Made by a program: the position numbers and the translations under genes. DNA of 44,071 nucleotides from an uncultured Oceanospirillaceae bacterium (GTDB lineage: Bacteria; Pseudomonadota; Gammaproteobacteria; Pseudomonadales; Balneatricaceae): NCBI GenBank assembly GCA_937136055.1, contig CAKZOD010000109.1:1-44071 (forward strand), in the 5' to 3' direction. This document shows positions 35,081 through 44,070 of the stretch, in pieces. The notes beneath the pieces are model-generated. The model was not told the DNA's origin and searched no databases. It was given only the letters and a program-made list of their open reading frames with translations. Within the stretch, counting starts at the first letter, position 1, and every line of letters begins with the position of its first letter.

Positions 35081-37732
35081 TTAACCCTGCTGTCGCTTAA
35101 CTGACTTCTTCAGCACCTTTTTAGCTTTGCGCTTTTTTGCACGGTTTGAAAGCCCTTTGCTCCCTTTCGTTACCCCTGCAACTTCTCGCTCAGCCGCTGA
35201 GAGGTTGGCTTTTACTTTATCTTTAACTGATTTTACCTTCTTAGGTTTTCTCGGCTTCTTACCAAGTTTACCTTCAATGCTTCCTTCAGGCGGCGTATCA
35301 ACATTTAAAACAGCTTCTGGTTTCTGCTTGGTCCCACCCTTAGATTTTGATTTTTTTGCAGAATCATCTTTTACTTTAGGTTTACGCTTTTTAGTTTGAT
35401 ACAGCTCATCACTAGATACTGCTTTTGAGGCTTTGCCAGTGACCTTTTCTTTGGCTTTTGAACGTCTTGTTGCTGTTTTTTTCTTAGCGCTGGCAATCGT
35501 TGATACTATTTCAAAATCTATCTTTCGATCATCCAGATTGACTGACACAACCTTGACACTCACTTGATCACCTAAGCGGAACACTTTGCGAGTATGTTCA
35601 CCCACCATACGCTGCTTAGCGGCTTCAAAATGATAGTAGTCTTTAGGTAATGAACTAATATGGATTAGCCCTTCAATATACACATCTTTAAGCTCAACAA
35701 ATAAGCCAAAGCCTGTAACAGCGGTGACAACACCATTGAAATCATTGCCCACTTCCGCTTGCATGTATTCACATTTAAGCCACGCCATGACATCGCGTGT
35801 CGCATCATCCGCACGGCGCTCTGTCATCGAGCAGTGCTCGCCTAACTGTAAAACTTGCTCCATAGAATATGGGTAGCGATAGCTTGTATCTAATTTAAAG
35901 TCATCTGCACGCTTAATCGAACTACTAGTACTATCTGAGTGAATCAATGAGCGAATTGCACGATGAATTAACAGATCAGGATAGCGTCTTATCGGAGATG
36001 TGAAATGTGTGTATGCAGGATAAGCTAATCCAAAGTGGCCCTCTTCCTCTGGGCTATAAGTCGCCTGAGTCATTGAGCGCAGCATCATTACTTGTATGAC
36101 CTGTTTATCGGCCCGCTCCGAGATATCAATCGCAAGCTGTTGATAGTCACTCGGCTGCGGATCATCCTGCCCTGCTAACTCAAGGCCAAGCTCTGCTAAA
36201 TAGCTACGCAGGTTTTGCAGCCTCTCTGTTTTTGGCGAGTCATGTACGCGGTATAGCGTTGGGATTTTTGCCGCCTTTAAAAAACGCGCCGTTGCAACGT
36301 TTGCACACAACATGCACTCTTCAATTAGTTTATGAGCATCGTTGCGTACTATCGGTACGATTTTATCGATTTTGCGATCTTCTGCGAACAGCACACGGGT
36401 TTCAACCGTATCAAAGTCCATTGCACCACGTTTGTCACGCGCTGCACGCAATACAGTGTATAAGTTTTTCAAGGTACGTAAATGCGGCATAACCTCTGCG
36501 TACTCTTCACGTAACTTAGCACTTTTCTCACTCGCCGTGTTATCCAACATCGCCCCTACTTTATTATAAGTAAGTCGCGCATGTGAATGGATCACCGCTT
36601 CATAAAACTTGTAGCCTGATAAACGACCTGCTGCACTGATGGTCATTTCACACACCATCGCCAGGCGATCTTCTTTCGGCTTTAACGAACAAAGGCCATT
36701 TGATAACAGTTCAGGCAGCATAGGCACAACAAAGTCAGGGAAGTAGACTGAGTTACCGCGCTTATGCGCTTCAATATCTAGTGCGCTATTGGGTTTTACA
36801 TAATGGCTCACATCAGCGATAGCGACCCATAAACGCCAGCCACCTGATTTTTTAGGCTCAGCATATACTGCATCATCAAAGTCACGGGCGTCTTCACCAT
36901 CAATAGTGACTAACGCCAATTTACGTAAATCAACACGGCTCAACTTTGACTCTTCACTGACAACTGGTGCTAAATCCGCAATTTCGTCAGTGACTTCTTG
37001 CGGCCAGTGCTCAGGGATATCGTAGTTGTGAATTGCAACTTGGATTTCCATTCCCGGCGCCATGTGATCACCGAGCACTTCAATAACTTTCGCTTGCGCG
37101 AGATTGCGTTTGCTAGGCTGCTGTGTGATTTCAACAACCACTAGCTGGTCGTTTTTATAACTCAATCCCGATTCAGGATCTGCAATAACGATGATTTCTT
37201 GGGTAATACGTTGATTCTCTGAGCGCAGGTGGCCAAAGCCATTTTCACCGCTAAAACGCCCTACTAGCTTAGTTGTATTGTGCTCAATAACTTCAACAAC
37301 TTTGCCTTCACGACGCCCGCGTGAATCCTTACCTAATGGCTGAATTAATACTTTATCACCATCAAACACTTGGCGCATTTGGCGCGCACTCAAAAAGATA
37401 TCGCTGCCTTTTTCAGGGCTGGCAAAACCAAAGCCATCGCGATGCCCAATGATACGACATGTGATTAAATCCATTTGCTTGAGGATACCGAACTCGTTTT
37501 GTCGATTACTCATTAGCTGCCCGTCACGACACATTGCCTTTAGACGATACATCACAGCATTAAAAGAATCCTCATCTTCCACTTGCAGCTGAGCACATAA
37601 CTCAGGATGAGAGATAGGTGCGCCAAACTCTGCCATAAAGCCTAAAATAAGCTCACGGCTCGGTACTGGGTTTTCATATTTTGCCGCTTCACTTTTTGCA
37701 GCAGGATCTTTTTTGATCCATTCTTTACTCAT
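35081..37732 (-). CDS. rnr: Ribonuclease R
   Basis: 3'-5' exoribonuclease of 883 aa that degrades structured RNA and matures stalled-ribosome products. Domains: N-terminal helix-turn-helix (about 25-75), cold-shock domains (about 85-230), RNB catalytic domain with IDGEDARDFDD at 277-287 carrying the metal-binding aspartates, then an S1 domain (about 655-740, FNGVVTAVTGFGLFVELKDV). A very Lys-rich tail (745-883) follows. E. coli RNase R is 813 aa; the extra length is the tail. AAGGA lies 7 nt before the ATG. The usual downstream partner rlmB is absent; an ABM gene is there instead. The leader contains a long inverted repeat. Confidence 0.97.
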   Translation of the reverse strand: MSKEWIKKDPAAKSEAAKYENPVPSRELILGFMAEFGAPISHPELCAQLQVEDEDSFNAVMYRLKAMCRDGQLMSNRQNEFGILKQMDLITCRIIGHRDGFGFASPEKGSDIFLSARQMRQVFDGDKVLIQPLGKDSRGRREGKVVEVIEHNTTKLVGRFSGENGFGHLRSENQRITQEIIVIADPESGLSYKNDQLVVVEITQQPSKRNLAQAKVIEVLGDHMAPGMEIQVAIHNYDIPEHWPQEVTDEIADLAPVVSEESKLSRVDLRKLALVTIDGEDARDFDDAVYAEPKKSGGWRLWVAIADVSHYVKPNSALDIEAHKRGNSVYFPDFVVPMLPELLSNGLCSLKPKEDRLAMVCEMTISAAGRLSGYKFYEAVIHSHARLTYNKVGAMLDNTASEKSAKLREEYAEVMPHLRTLKNLYTVLRAARDKRGAMDFDTVETRVLFAEDRKIDKIVPIVRNDAHKLIEECMLCANVATARFLKAAKIPTLYRVHDSPKTERLQNLRSYLAELGLELAGQDDPQPSDYQQLAIDISERADKQVIQVMMLRSMTQATYSPEEEGHFGLAYPAYTHFTSPIRRYPDLLIHRAIRSLIHSDSTSSSIKRADDFKLDTSYRYPYSMEQVLQLGEHCSMTERRADDATRDVMAWLKCEYMQAEVGNDFNGVVTAVTGFGLFVELKDVYIEGLIHISSLPKDYYHFEAAKQRMVGEHTRKVFRLGDQVSVKVVSVNLDDRKIDFEIVSTIASAKKKTATRRSKAKEKVTGKASKAVSSDELYQTKKRKPKVKDDSAKKSKSKGGTKQKPEAVLNVDTPPEGSIEGKLGKKPRKPKKVKSVKDKVKANLSAAEREVAGVTKGSKGLSNRAKKRKAKKVLKKSVKRQQG

Positions 37733-37990
37733 TTTTATTTCCTTATACTGACGCTCTTAATGGCCTTATCAGCCTGCGCCTTGCTAAGGAACATGCGAAC
37801 AAACTCGCAGTGACAGATCACAAGCCGGTTCGCATATTCCCTTAGCTGTATTATTAAATTGTTTTATTATTTCAGCTTTATGCTGAATCATTATTTGCGT
37901 TGATTTTTCAGGTATTTACAACCCTGAAGTACAACACCTTATCATACATTAGCAGCTCTATGACTGCTGAGGTCTCATATAATAAAACGC
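37733..37990 (-). promoter_or_regulatory. Structured leader and promoter region of rnr
   Basis: No ORF. Read on the minus strand it holds small perfect stems (TTCAGG/CCTGAA at about 37905-37926 and TTCAGC/GCTGAA at about 37877-37893) and then the 64-nt inverted repeat described separately. The promoter must be here, since the secF terminator closes the upstream operon, but I cannot place its boxes with confidence. Confidence 0.4.
37783..37846 (-). repeat. Long imperfect inverted repeat in the rnr leader
   Basis: On the minus strand, GCTAAGGGAATATGCGAAC (37846-37828) pairs with the arm at 37800-37783 over 18 bp, with one bulged G and one T-G wobble. The 27-nt loop contains a further GTGA/TCAC stem. 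It ends about 50 nt before the rnr start codon. No T run follows. Confidence 0.6.
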
Positions 37991-38019
37991 AAAAAACCGA
38001 GTAAGCACTCGGTTTTTTT
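37991..38019 (-). terminator. Rho-independent terminator after secF
   Basis: AAAAAACCGAGT and ACTCGGTTTTTT form a 12-bp stem with an AAGC loop. On the minus strand it is followed by a T run and closes the queA-tgt-yajC-secD-secF operon 50 nt after the secF stop. It would also work on the plus strand. Confidence 0.85.
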
Positions 38020-38068
38020 ATGTTTTACTCATCCGACCCCGTTACTAGCTCATATTAAACAAGCGTTG

Positions 38069-39046
38069 TTACGGCTTTGTTTCAGTTTCTGGCTCTTCTT
38101 CTTCACCGTCATAACCGTCGGTTTCAAAGCCTTCACCTTCCACAAATTCATGTTCTTGCTTGGGCGGAATGATCAAATCTTCTTTAGTAACGCCCATCAA
38201 AATCAACGCATTAGCAGCGACATAAATTGAAGAGTATGTACCAACAACAACCCCAACAAGCAGCGCAATTGCAAAGCCAAAGATCATTTGACCACCGAAG
38301 ATAGCCAAAATGACCAACACTAACAAGGTCGTTAATGAGGTCACGATTGTACGGCTTAATGTTTGGCTCAGTGATACATTCATCACTTCAATAGGTGTCT
38401 CTTTGCGAAGCTTGCGAAAGTTTTCACGTATTCTATCTGATACAACAATAGTATCGTTCAATGAATAACCGATAACCGCAAGTATCGCCGCCAACACTGT
38501 TAGGTCAAACTCAAGCTTAAACAATGCAAAGAAACCTAACACGATAATTACATCATGCACTAAGGCAACTACAGCACCTACTGAGAACTTAAGCTGGAAG
38601 CGGAACGTTACGTACACCATGATCATAAACAATGCCAAAAGCATGCCTAAACCACCTTGTTCGCGTAGCTCATCCCCTACTTGCGCCCCTACAAACTCGT
38701 TGCGGCGCAGCTCAATCGCTTGATCTGCTTCAGATTCCAATACCGCTAGCACTTTGTTGCCAAGCTTAGGATCATGATCAGCCTGTAGGCGGATTAAGAT
38801 ATCTTTTGGCGAACCAAAGGTTTGCACAACAACATCTTTGAAACCAGCATCTACTAACTGCGAGCGAATCAGCTTTGTATCTGCATCTTGCTCATAGTTA
38901 ACCTCAACCAGAGAACCGCCGGTAAAATCCAACCCAAGCTTTAGACCATTAACCGCCATAGAACCGATGGCAATTATCAAAAGCAGCGCGGAAAATGCGA
39001 GTGCTAACTTACGCACTCCCATAAAATTTATAATTTTTGCATCCAT
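38069..39046 (-). CDS. secF: Protein translocase subunit SecF
   Basis: Inner-membrane protein of 325 aa that, with SecD, uses the proton gradient to help pull secreted proteins through SecYEG. TM1 is at about 12-32, followed by the DFTGGSLVEV motif, a periplasmic domain and five further helices (about 130-290), including ILAVIGYSLNDTIVVSDRIREN. The C-terminus is unusually acidic (EGEEEEPETETKP). It starts 11 nt after secD and the two act as a complex. Confidence 0.98.
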   Translation of the reverse strand: MDAKIINFMGVRKLALAFSALLLIIAIGSMAVNGLKLGLDFTGGSLVEVNYEQDADTKLIRSQLVDAGFKDVVVQTFGSPKDILIRLQADHDPKLGNKVLAVLESEADQAIELRRNEFVGAQVGDELREQGGLGMLLALFMIMVYVTFRFQLKFSVGAVVALVHDVIIVLGFFALFKLEFDLTVLAAILAVIGYSLNDTIVVSDRIRENFRKLRKETPIEVMNVSLSQTLSRTIVTSLTTLLVLVILAIFGGQMIFGFAIALLVGVVVGTYSSIYVAANALILMGVTKEDLIIPPKQEHEFVEGEGFETDGYDGEEEEPETETKP

Positions 39047-39057
39047 TTTCTTTGCCC

Positions 39058-40911
39058 TTATATCGACAGTGACTTAATTTGACGGCCACCGTAAGTCAAG
39101 TTAACGAGTGCACGCGTCACCATAATGGCGGTAAACATTGACGTTACAATACCGACAGATAAGGTAATTGCGAAACCTTTCACAGGCCCCGTTCCCATTG
39201 AGAACAGTATAATCGCAGCAATTAATGTCGTTATGTTGGCATCAAAAATGGTAGTGAATGCACGCTCAAACCCAGAGTTAATTGCCGACTGCGGCGGTAA
39301 GCCGTTAGCCAACTCCTCTTTTATTCGAGCAAATATGAGCACGTTTGCATCAACCGCCATCCCCACCGTCAATACGATACCTGCAATACCTGGTAATGTT
39401 AGTGTCGCTGAAAGCATCGACATAACAGCAGTTAGCATGACTAAGTTGATCATCAGTGCAATATTGGCAAGCAAACCAAAAACACGGTAGTAAACCAGCA
39501 TAAATAACAACACTAAAGCAAAACCGATTTTAACTGAGGTTATACCTTGCGCTATATTTTCAGCACCTAAACTTGGCCCAACAGTACGCTCTTCCACAAA
39601 GTAGATAGGCGCTGCTAGTGCACCTGCGCGTAGCAGTAGTGCAAGCTCGGTTGATTCACCTTGCCCGTCAAGGCCAGTGATTCTGAATGAATTACCTAAT
39701 ACAGATTGAATCGTTGCTAAAGAGATGATCTTTTTCTCAACGTAAGGCGTACGCTTAGCTACACGCTCACCATCTACCGTTTCATAGGTAGTACGTGCTT
39801 TGTGCTCGATAAACAACACAGCCATACGACGCTGAATTGCATCGCTAGTGGTGCGAGACATCAGCTGACCACCCTTAGAATCTAAGGTGATATTAACTTG
39901 TGGCAAACCGTTTTCATCAAACGATGCTTGAGCGTTAGATACGTTAGCACCGGTAACAATCACATCTTTTTCGATAGTAGCACTGCGGCTAGGTTCTGAG
40001 CGGAAGTTGAAAACTTCAGTCGCAGAGCGGCTAGCACTTGGTGTTGCTTCTAAGCGAAATTGTAAGTTAGCTGTTTTACCTATAATACGCTTCGCTTCAG
40101 CGGCATCTTGAATACCAGGCAGCTGCACAACAATACGGTTACGACCTTGGCGCTGAACTAACGGCTCAGCAACACCTAGCTCGTTTACACGATTACGCAG
40201 GGTCGTTAAGTTTTGTTTGATCGCATAATCTTCAATGTCTTTAATAGTGCTTGGTTTTAGGTTAACCACCACATAAAAGCTACCATTACGCTCTTCCCCT
40301 GTGACTAGAAACTCAGGGTATTCATTACGAATAAAGCTCTGTGCTTTATCACGTACATCTTGTTTGGCAAACTTAACAGCTAGCGCGCCATCTTCATCTC
40401 TATCAACCGCGCGGTATCTTAATACTTCAGCACGCAATTTAGTTTTGATTTCAGAGATATAAACTTCAAGGCGCTGACCTACCGCCTGTGACATATCAAC
40501 TTCAAGTAAGAAGTGAACACCACCGCGCAAATCAAGACCAAGCTTCATCGGGCCTGCGCCAATATCAGTTAGCCACTGAGGTGTTGTTGGCGCTAAGTTC
40601 AACGCGACAACATAATCATCACCTAACATTTCGGCAACTATTTGTTTTGCTTTTAGTTGAGCTTCACTGTCGTTAAAACGAATTAAGGCATTTTTGTCGG
40701 TCACTTCACTTGCTTTTACAGCAAGGTTTTCTCTCTTTAATGCTTTTTCTACCCGATCAACCAGCTTTTGATCTGTGCTATAAATATCGCGAGTACCCGA
40801 GATTTGAAGAGCATAGTCATCAGGATAGAGGTTAGGCGCTGCATAAAGTGCACCAAGAACCATCACGATTACGATAAGCAGGTTTTTCCAAAGAGGATAA
40901 CGATTGAGCAT
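39058..40911 (-). CDS. secD: Protein translocase subunit SecD
   Basis: Inner-membrane translocase accessory protein of 617 aa (E. coli 615). TM1 is near residues 9-27. LGLDLRGGVHFLLEVDM is the hallmark motif before the large periplasmic P1 region. VQLPGIQDAAEAKRIIGKTA lies in its second half. Five helices near the C-terminus include GIVLTVGMAVDANVLIFARI, with the Asp involved in proton movement. It sits between yajC and secF on one transcript; the 117-nt gap from yajC contains paired arms. Confidence 0.98.
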   Translation of the reverse strand: MLNRYPLWKNLLIVIVMVLGALYAAPNLYPDDYALQISGTRDIYSTDQKLVDRVEKALKRENLAVKASEVTDKNALIRFNDSEAQLKAKQIVAEMLGDDYVVALNLAPTTPQWLTDIGAGPMKLGLDLRGGVHFLLEVDMSQAVGQRLEVYISEIKTKLRAEVLRYRAVDRDEDGALAVKFAKQDVRDKAQSFIRNEYPEFLVTGEERNGSFYVVVNLKPSTIKDIEDYAIKQNLTTLRNRVNELGVAEPLVQRQGRNRIVVQLPGIQDAAEAKRIIGKTANLQFRLEATPSASRSATEVFNFRSEPSRSATIEKDVIVTGANVSNAQASFDENGLPQVNITLDSKGGQLMSRTTSDAIQRRMAVLFIEHKARTTYETVDGERVAKRTPYVEKKIISLATIQSVLGNSFRITGLDGQGESTELALLLRAGALAAPIYFVEERTVGPSLGAENIAQGITSVKIGFALVLLFMLVYYRVFGLLANIALMINLVMLTAVMSMLSATLTLPGIAGIVLTVGMAVDANVLIFARIKEELANGLPPQSAINSGFERAFTTIFDANITTLIAAIILFSMGTGPVKGFAITLSVGIVTSMFTAIMVTRALVNLTYGGRQIKSLSI

Positions 40912-40939
40912 AGTGCTCGCTTCCTTTTCAAATACGAAA

Positions 40940-41018
40940 ACGCCATTTTACAATGGCGTGAGAGGAGCACCTTTATCAGGCTTAGATACGCACTAAGGTA
41001 GCGCGCTGAAGATAAAGG
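40940..41018 (-). repeat. Paired arms in the yajC-secD spacer
   Basis: A perfect hairpin ACGCCATT/AATGGCGT at 40940-40959 and a wider pair CCTTTATC (40970-40977) with GATAAAGG (41011-41018) fill the spacer. GTGCTC/GAGCAC also flank the first stem. None has a T run on the minus strand; processing or stability roles are possible. Confidence 0.4.
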
Positions 41019-41028
41019 CGCCTAACAA

Positions 41029-41358
41029 TTATATGTTTTTCATTGTGCCTTTAGGCAGTGCAGCTGAAACATGCACTTTTTGGAAGCTTAGCTGTGTACC
41101 TTCACTTACTTCTAGTGTCACGTAATCATCATTTACTTTAACAACTCTGCCGATGATGCCACCAGATGTCATCACTTCGTCACCTTTAGCAATCGCAGAA
41201 ACTAGGTTTTTATGATCTTTTGCACGCTTTGCCTGTGGACGCCACATGAAAAAGTAAAAAATCAGACCAAAACCAACTAAAAAGATGATGTTGAAAATTC
41301 CGCCATCAGGTCCTGCTGCTGCGCCTTCAGCGTATGCTGGAGATATAAAAAAGCTCAT
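41029..41358 (-). CDS. yajC: Sec translocase accessory protein YajC
   Basis: Small membrane protein of 109 aa that associates with SecDF. The single membrane span (IFNIIFLVGFGLIFYFFMW) is followed by the RPQAKRAKDHKNLVSAIAKG basic segment and the DEVMTSGGIIGRV beta region, ending ALPKGTMKNI as in E. coli YajC (110 aa). ATG 41358 (MSFFISPAYAEG) is chosen because AGGAG lies 5 nt upstream; a longer frame from 41394 lacks this support. It is encoded between tgt and secD. Confidence 0.97.
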   Translation of the reverse strand: MSFFISPAYAEGAAAGPDGGIFNIIFLVGFGLIFYFFMWRPQAKRAKDHKNLVSAIAKGDEVMTSGGIIGRVVKVNDDYVTLEVSEGTQLSFQKVHVSAALPKGTMKNI

Positions 41359-41449
41359 TGCTACTCCTAAAATATTGTTAATCATTATGTTCAATTATAA
41401 AGCCGCTTTGTTACGGTTGCTCACGTGTAATTCCTTTATCTTTAAAGAC

Positions 41450-42586
41450 TTAATCTTCTAAAGGCGGAACATCTAAACCACGCTTGCGGTAAAACTCTTC
41501 GACAAAGTCGCTCAATTTACCTTGATCTAAGGCATCGCGCAATCCCTGCATCACACGTTGGTAAAAACGTAAATTGTGGATTGTGTTTAATTGCGAACCT
41601 AGTATCTCTTTACACTTATCTAAATGATGTAAATAAGCGCGACTAAAGTTGCGACAAGTGTAGCAATCACAAGTTTCGTCCAAAGGCCGAGTATCTGTTT
41701 TATTGGAGGCATTTCTTAGCTTTACAACCCCTGTATCAACAAACAAATGCCCATTACGTGCATTACGTGTCGGCATAACACAATCGAACATATCGACACC
41801 ACGGCGCACACCTTCTACTAAATCTTCAGGTTTGCCCACGCCCATCAAATAACGCGGTTTATCTTCAGGTAATTTATGCGCGATATGATCAAGCACTTTA
41901 ATCATTTCATCTTTAGGCTCTCCTACTGACAAGCCTCCAATGGCATAACCATCAAAACCAATATCTGTTAAACCTTCAAGTGACTCATCACGTAGGTGCT
42001 CAAACATACCACCTTGCACAATCGCAAAAAGTGCTGAAGCACTATCACCGTGCGCTTTCTTTGAACGCTCAGCCCAACGCAATGATAAACGCATTGAATC
42101 GGCAGCTTCTTTCTCCGTTGCAGGGTAAGGCGTGCACTCATCAAAGATCATTACCACATCAGATCCAAGGTCTTTCTGTACTTGCATTGACTCTTCAGGG
42201 CCAACAAATACTTTGTCGCCATTAACTGGTGACTGGAAAGTTACGCCTTTTTCAGTGATCTTGCGCATCTTACCTAGGCTAAATACTTGGAAGCCGCCTG
42301 AATCAGTTAAGATAGGCCCCTGCCACTGCATGAAATCATGTAAATCGCCATGCTGCTTAATAATTTCAGTACCCGGACGCAACATTAAATGAAAGGTATT
42401 ACCCAAAATCATATGTGCGCCGATTTCCTCTACATCCCTTGGCAACATACCTTTAACAGTACCGTAAGTACCAACAGGCATGAATGCAGGTGTTTCAACA
42501 ACACCGCGCGGGAACTCTATACGCCCACGACGCGCCTTACCTTCTTGCTGTAACTTTTCAAACTTCATAAAACAGGTTCTAGACAC
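41450..42586 (-). CDS. tgt: tRNA-guanine transglycosylase
   Basis: Enzyme of 378 aa that exchanges the wobble guanine of GUN tRNAs for preQ1, a step to queuosine. Marks: ILGNTFHLMLRPG, ILTDSGGFQVFSLG with the catalytic Asp, GYAIGGLSVGEPK, MPTRNARNGHLFV, and the zinc site CDCYTCRN with the later His of HHLDK. A GTG at 42586 has AGAGGA 6 nt upstream and is preferred. An ATG at 42568 matches the E. coli N-terminus (MKFE) but has no ribosome site, so either is possible. Its product acts just before QueA, encoded upstream in the same operon. Confidence 0.97.
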   Translation of the reverse strand: MSRTCFMKFEKLQQEGKARRGRIEFPRGVVETPAFMPVGTYGTVKGMLPRDVEEIGAHMILGNTFHLMLRPGTEIIKQHGDLHDFMQWQGPILTDSGGFQVFSLGKMRKITEKGVTFQSPVNGDKVFVGPEESMQVQKDLGSDVVMIFDECTPYPATEKEAADSMRLSLRWAERSKKAHGDSASALFAIVQGGMFEHLRDESLEGLTDIGFDGYAIGGLSVGEPKDEMIKVLDHIAHKLPEDKPRYLMGVGKPEDLVEGVRRGVDMFDCVMPTRNARNGHLFVDTGVVKLRNASNKTDTRPLDETCDCYTCRNFSRAYLHHLDKCKEILGSQLNTIHNLRFYQRVMQGLRDALDQGKLSDFVEEFYRKRGLDVPPLED

Positions 42587-42709
42587 TGTAAATCCTCTTT
42601 TTTATCGGCGAAACAGGCCAATATTAGGCTGATAATCAGCTATTTTTTAAATTTGTAATTTCGTACTTTAACAGTATTCAATGACTGCTAAAGCGCTGTA
42701 ATCTAGGTA

Positions 42710-43753
42710 TCACTCACCTAGCTTAGGCGATATAAACATCGCATCACCATAACTAAAGAAGCGATACTTCTCAGCAACAGCATGCTGGTATGCATTCATT
42801 GTATTGTCGTACCCTGCAAATGCACTCACCAGCATTAACAAGGTTGATTCAGACAAGTGAAAATTGGTAATTAATCTGTCAACAATTTGGTACTTATAAC
42901 CAGGATAAATAAAGATATTAGTATCCCCAGTAAAAGGTGCTAGCTCATCTGTATCATTTTTAGCGGCTGCTGATTCCAAACAACGCACACTAGTAGTACC
43001 TACTGCAATAACACGACCACCAGCGGCTTTAGTAGCTTTAACTTGCTCGCACACCTCTTCGCTGACTTCGATATACTCAGCATGCATCTGATGCTCATCG
43101 ACCGTTTCAACCTTCACTGGTTGAAAGGTACCTGCACCTACATGCAAAGTAACGAAAGCTGTATTAACGCCTTTATCTTTAATTTTCTCAATCAACGCTT
43201 CATCAAAATGCAAACCCGCGGTTGGCGCTGCAACCGCACCCGGCTTTTGATTGTAAACCGTTTGATAACGCTCGCGGTCTTCTAGCTGATCTTCACGGTT
43301 CATATAAGGCGGAAGCGGCATATGCCCATGCTCTTCAAGAGCATTAATCAATGAGCCCTCTATAACAAAAGACAGCTCAAACAAATTCCCCTGTCTACCA
43401 GTGACACTCGCTTGAATGCCCCCTTCAAGCTGTAATACAGCCCCTTCCTTTGGAGAGCGGCTAGAGCGAACATGTGCAAGTGCTGTTTTCTCACTAGTCA
43501 CCCGTTCTATCAGAACCTCAACCTTGCCACCTGTTTCTTTTTGGCCATACAAGCGCGCTGGAATTACACGGGTGTTATTGAAAACTAATAAGTCACCAGG
43601 GCTAAGAACATCAACAATATCGCTGAACTGACGATCTGCTAACTCACCACTTTCACCATCTAAGCAAAGCAAACGACTGGCTGTACGCTGTTCTAAAGGA
43701 AAGCTAGCAATTAGCTCTTCAGGTAATTCGAAACTAAAATCTGATACTTGCAT
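42710..43753 (-). CDS. queA: S-adenosylmethionine:tRNA ribosyltransferase-isomerase
   Basis: Enzyme of 347 aa that transfers the ribosyl part of SAM to preQ1 in tRNA, giving epoxyqueuosine. It opens MQVSDFSFELPEELIA as in E. coli. GDLLVFNNTRVIPARLYG, PGAVAAPTAGLHFDEALI, VTLHVGAGTFQPVKVE and TNFHLSESTLLMLVSAFAGY are family signatures. ATG 43753 is chosen by similarity; a GTG 9 nt earlier is an alternative and neither has a strong ribosome site. First gene of the queA-tgt-yajC-secD-secF operon; divergent from tRNA-Leu. Confidence 0.97.
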   Translation of the reverse strand: MQVSDFSFELPEELIASFPLEQRTASRLLCLDGESGELADRQFSDIVDVLSPGDLLVFNNTRVIPARLYGQKETGGKVEVLIERVTSEKTALAHVRSSRSPKEGAVLQLEGGIQASVTGRQGNLFELSFVIEGSLINALEEHGHMPLPPYMNREDQLEDRERYQTVYNQKPGAVAAPTAGLHFDEALIEKIKDKGVNTAFVTLHVGAGTFQPVKVETVDEHQMHAEYIEVSEEVCEQVKATKAAGGRVIAVGTTSVRCLESAAAKNDTDELAPFTGDTNIFIYPGYKYQIVDRLITNFHLSESTLLMLVSAFAGYDNTMNAYQHAVAEKYRFFSYGDAMFISPKLGE

Positions 43754-43840
43754 TGAATACACTTATGTCTATTAATTTTTGAACAGCGATAGGAGAGATC
43801 CATCAACACAACAACTGTCACAATAGGAATGAGGCGCGAA

Positions 43841-43846
43841 ATTATA
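43841..43846 (-). promoter_or_regulatory. -10 box for the queA operon
   Basis: A consensus TATAAT on the minus strand about 90 nt before queA, preceded by an AT-rich stretch without a good -35. The GC-rich TTCGCGCC follows it. Confidence 0.5.
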
Positions 43847-43887
43847 CAGCAAAAATAATATTATTTAAGGAAAAAACCATTAATTGA

Positions 43888-43915
43888 TTGACGCATCTAA
43901 ATAGCACCCTATAAT
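43888..43915 (+). promoter_or_regulatory. Sigma-70 promoter of tRNA-Leu
   Basis: TTGACG (43888-43893) and TATAAT (43910-43915) with a 16-nt spacer, followed by a GC-rich discriminator (ACGCCGC). RNA would start near 43922, about 60 nt before the tRNA. Confidence 0.75.
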
Positions 43916-43983
43916 ACGCCGCATCCACAACATCTCTATCTAGTTATTAAAGAGATAAATGTCGGACAAAAGCTAAAATCAAT

Positions 43984-44070
43984 GCCAGTGTGATGGAATT
44001 GGTAGACATAGGGGATTCAAAATCCCCCGCCCTTAAAAGCGTGCCGGTTCGAGTCCGGCCACTGGTACCA
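43984..44070 (+). tRNA. tRNA-Leu (anticodon CAA)
   Basis: 87-nt class II tRNA with encoded CCA. The acceptor arm GCCAGTG pairs with CACTGGT (first pair is G-U). The D-arm region is TGATGGAATTGGTAGACA. The anticodon stem GGGGA/TCCCC holds loop TTCAAAA with anticodon CAA at 44018-44020, reading UUG. The long variable arm and the T-arm GCCGGTTCGAGTCCGGC follow. It resembles E. coli leuX. Its promoter is visible upstream and it is divergent from queA, as in pseudomonads. The window ends one base after CCA. Confidence 0.96.

Noticed and set aside
37783..37846. tRNA or integron attC site in the rnr leader
   Set aside because: No anticodon arm or T-arm consensus, and the arms lack the RYYYAAC/GTTRRRY core of attC.
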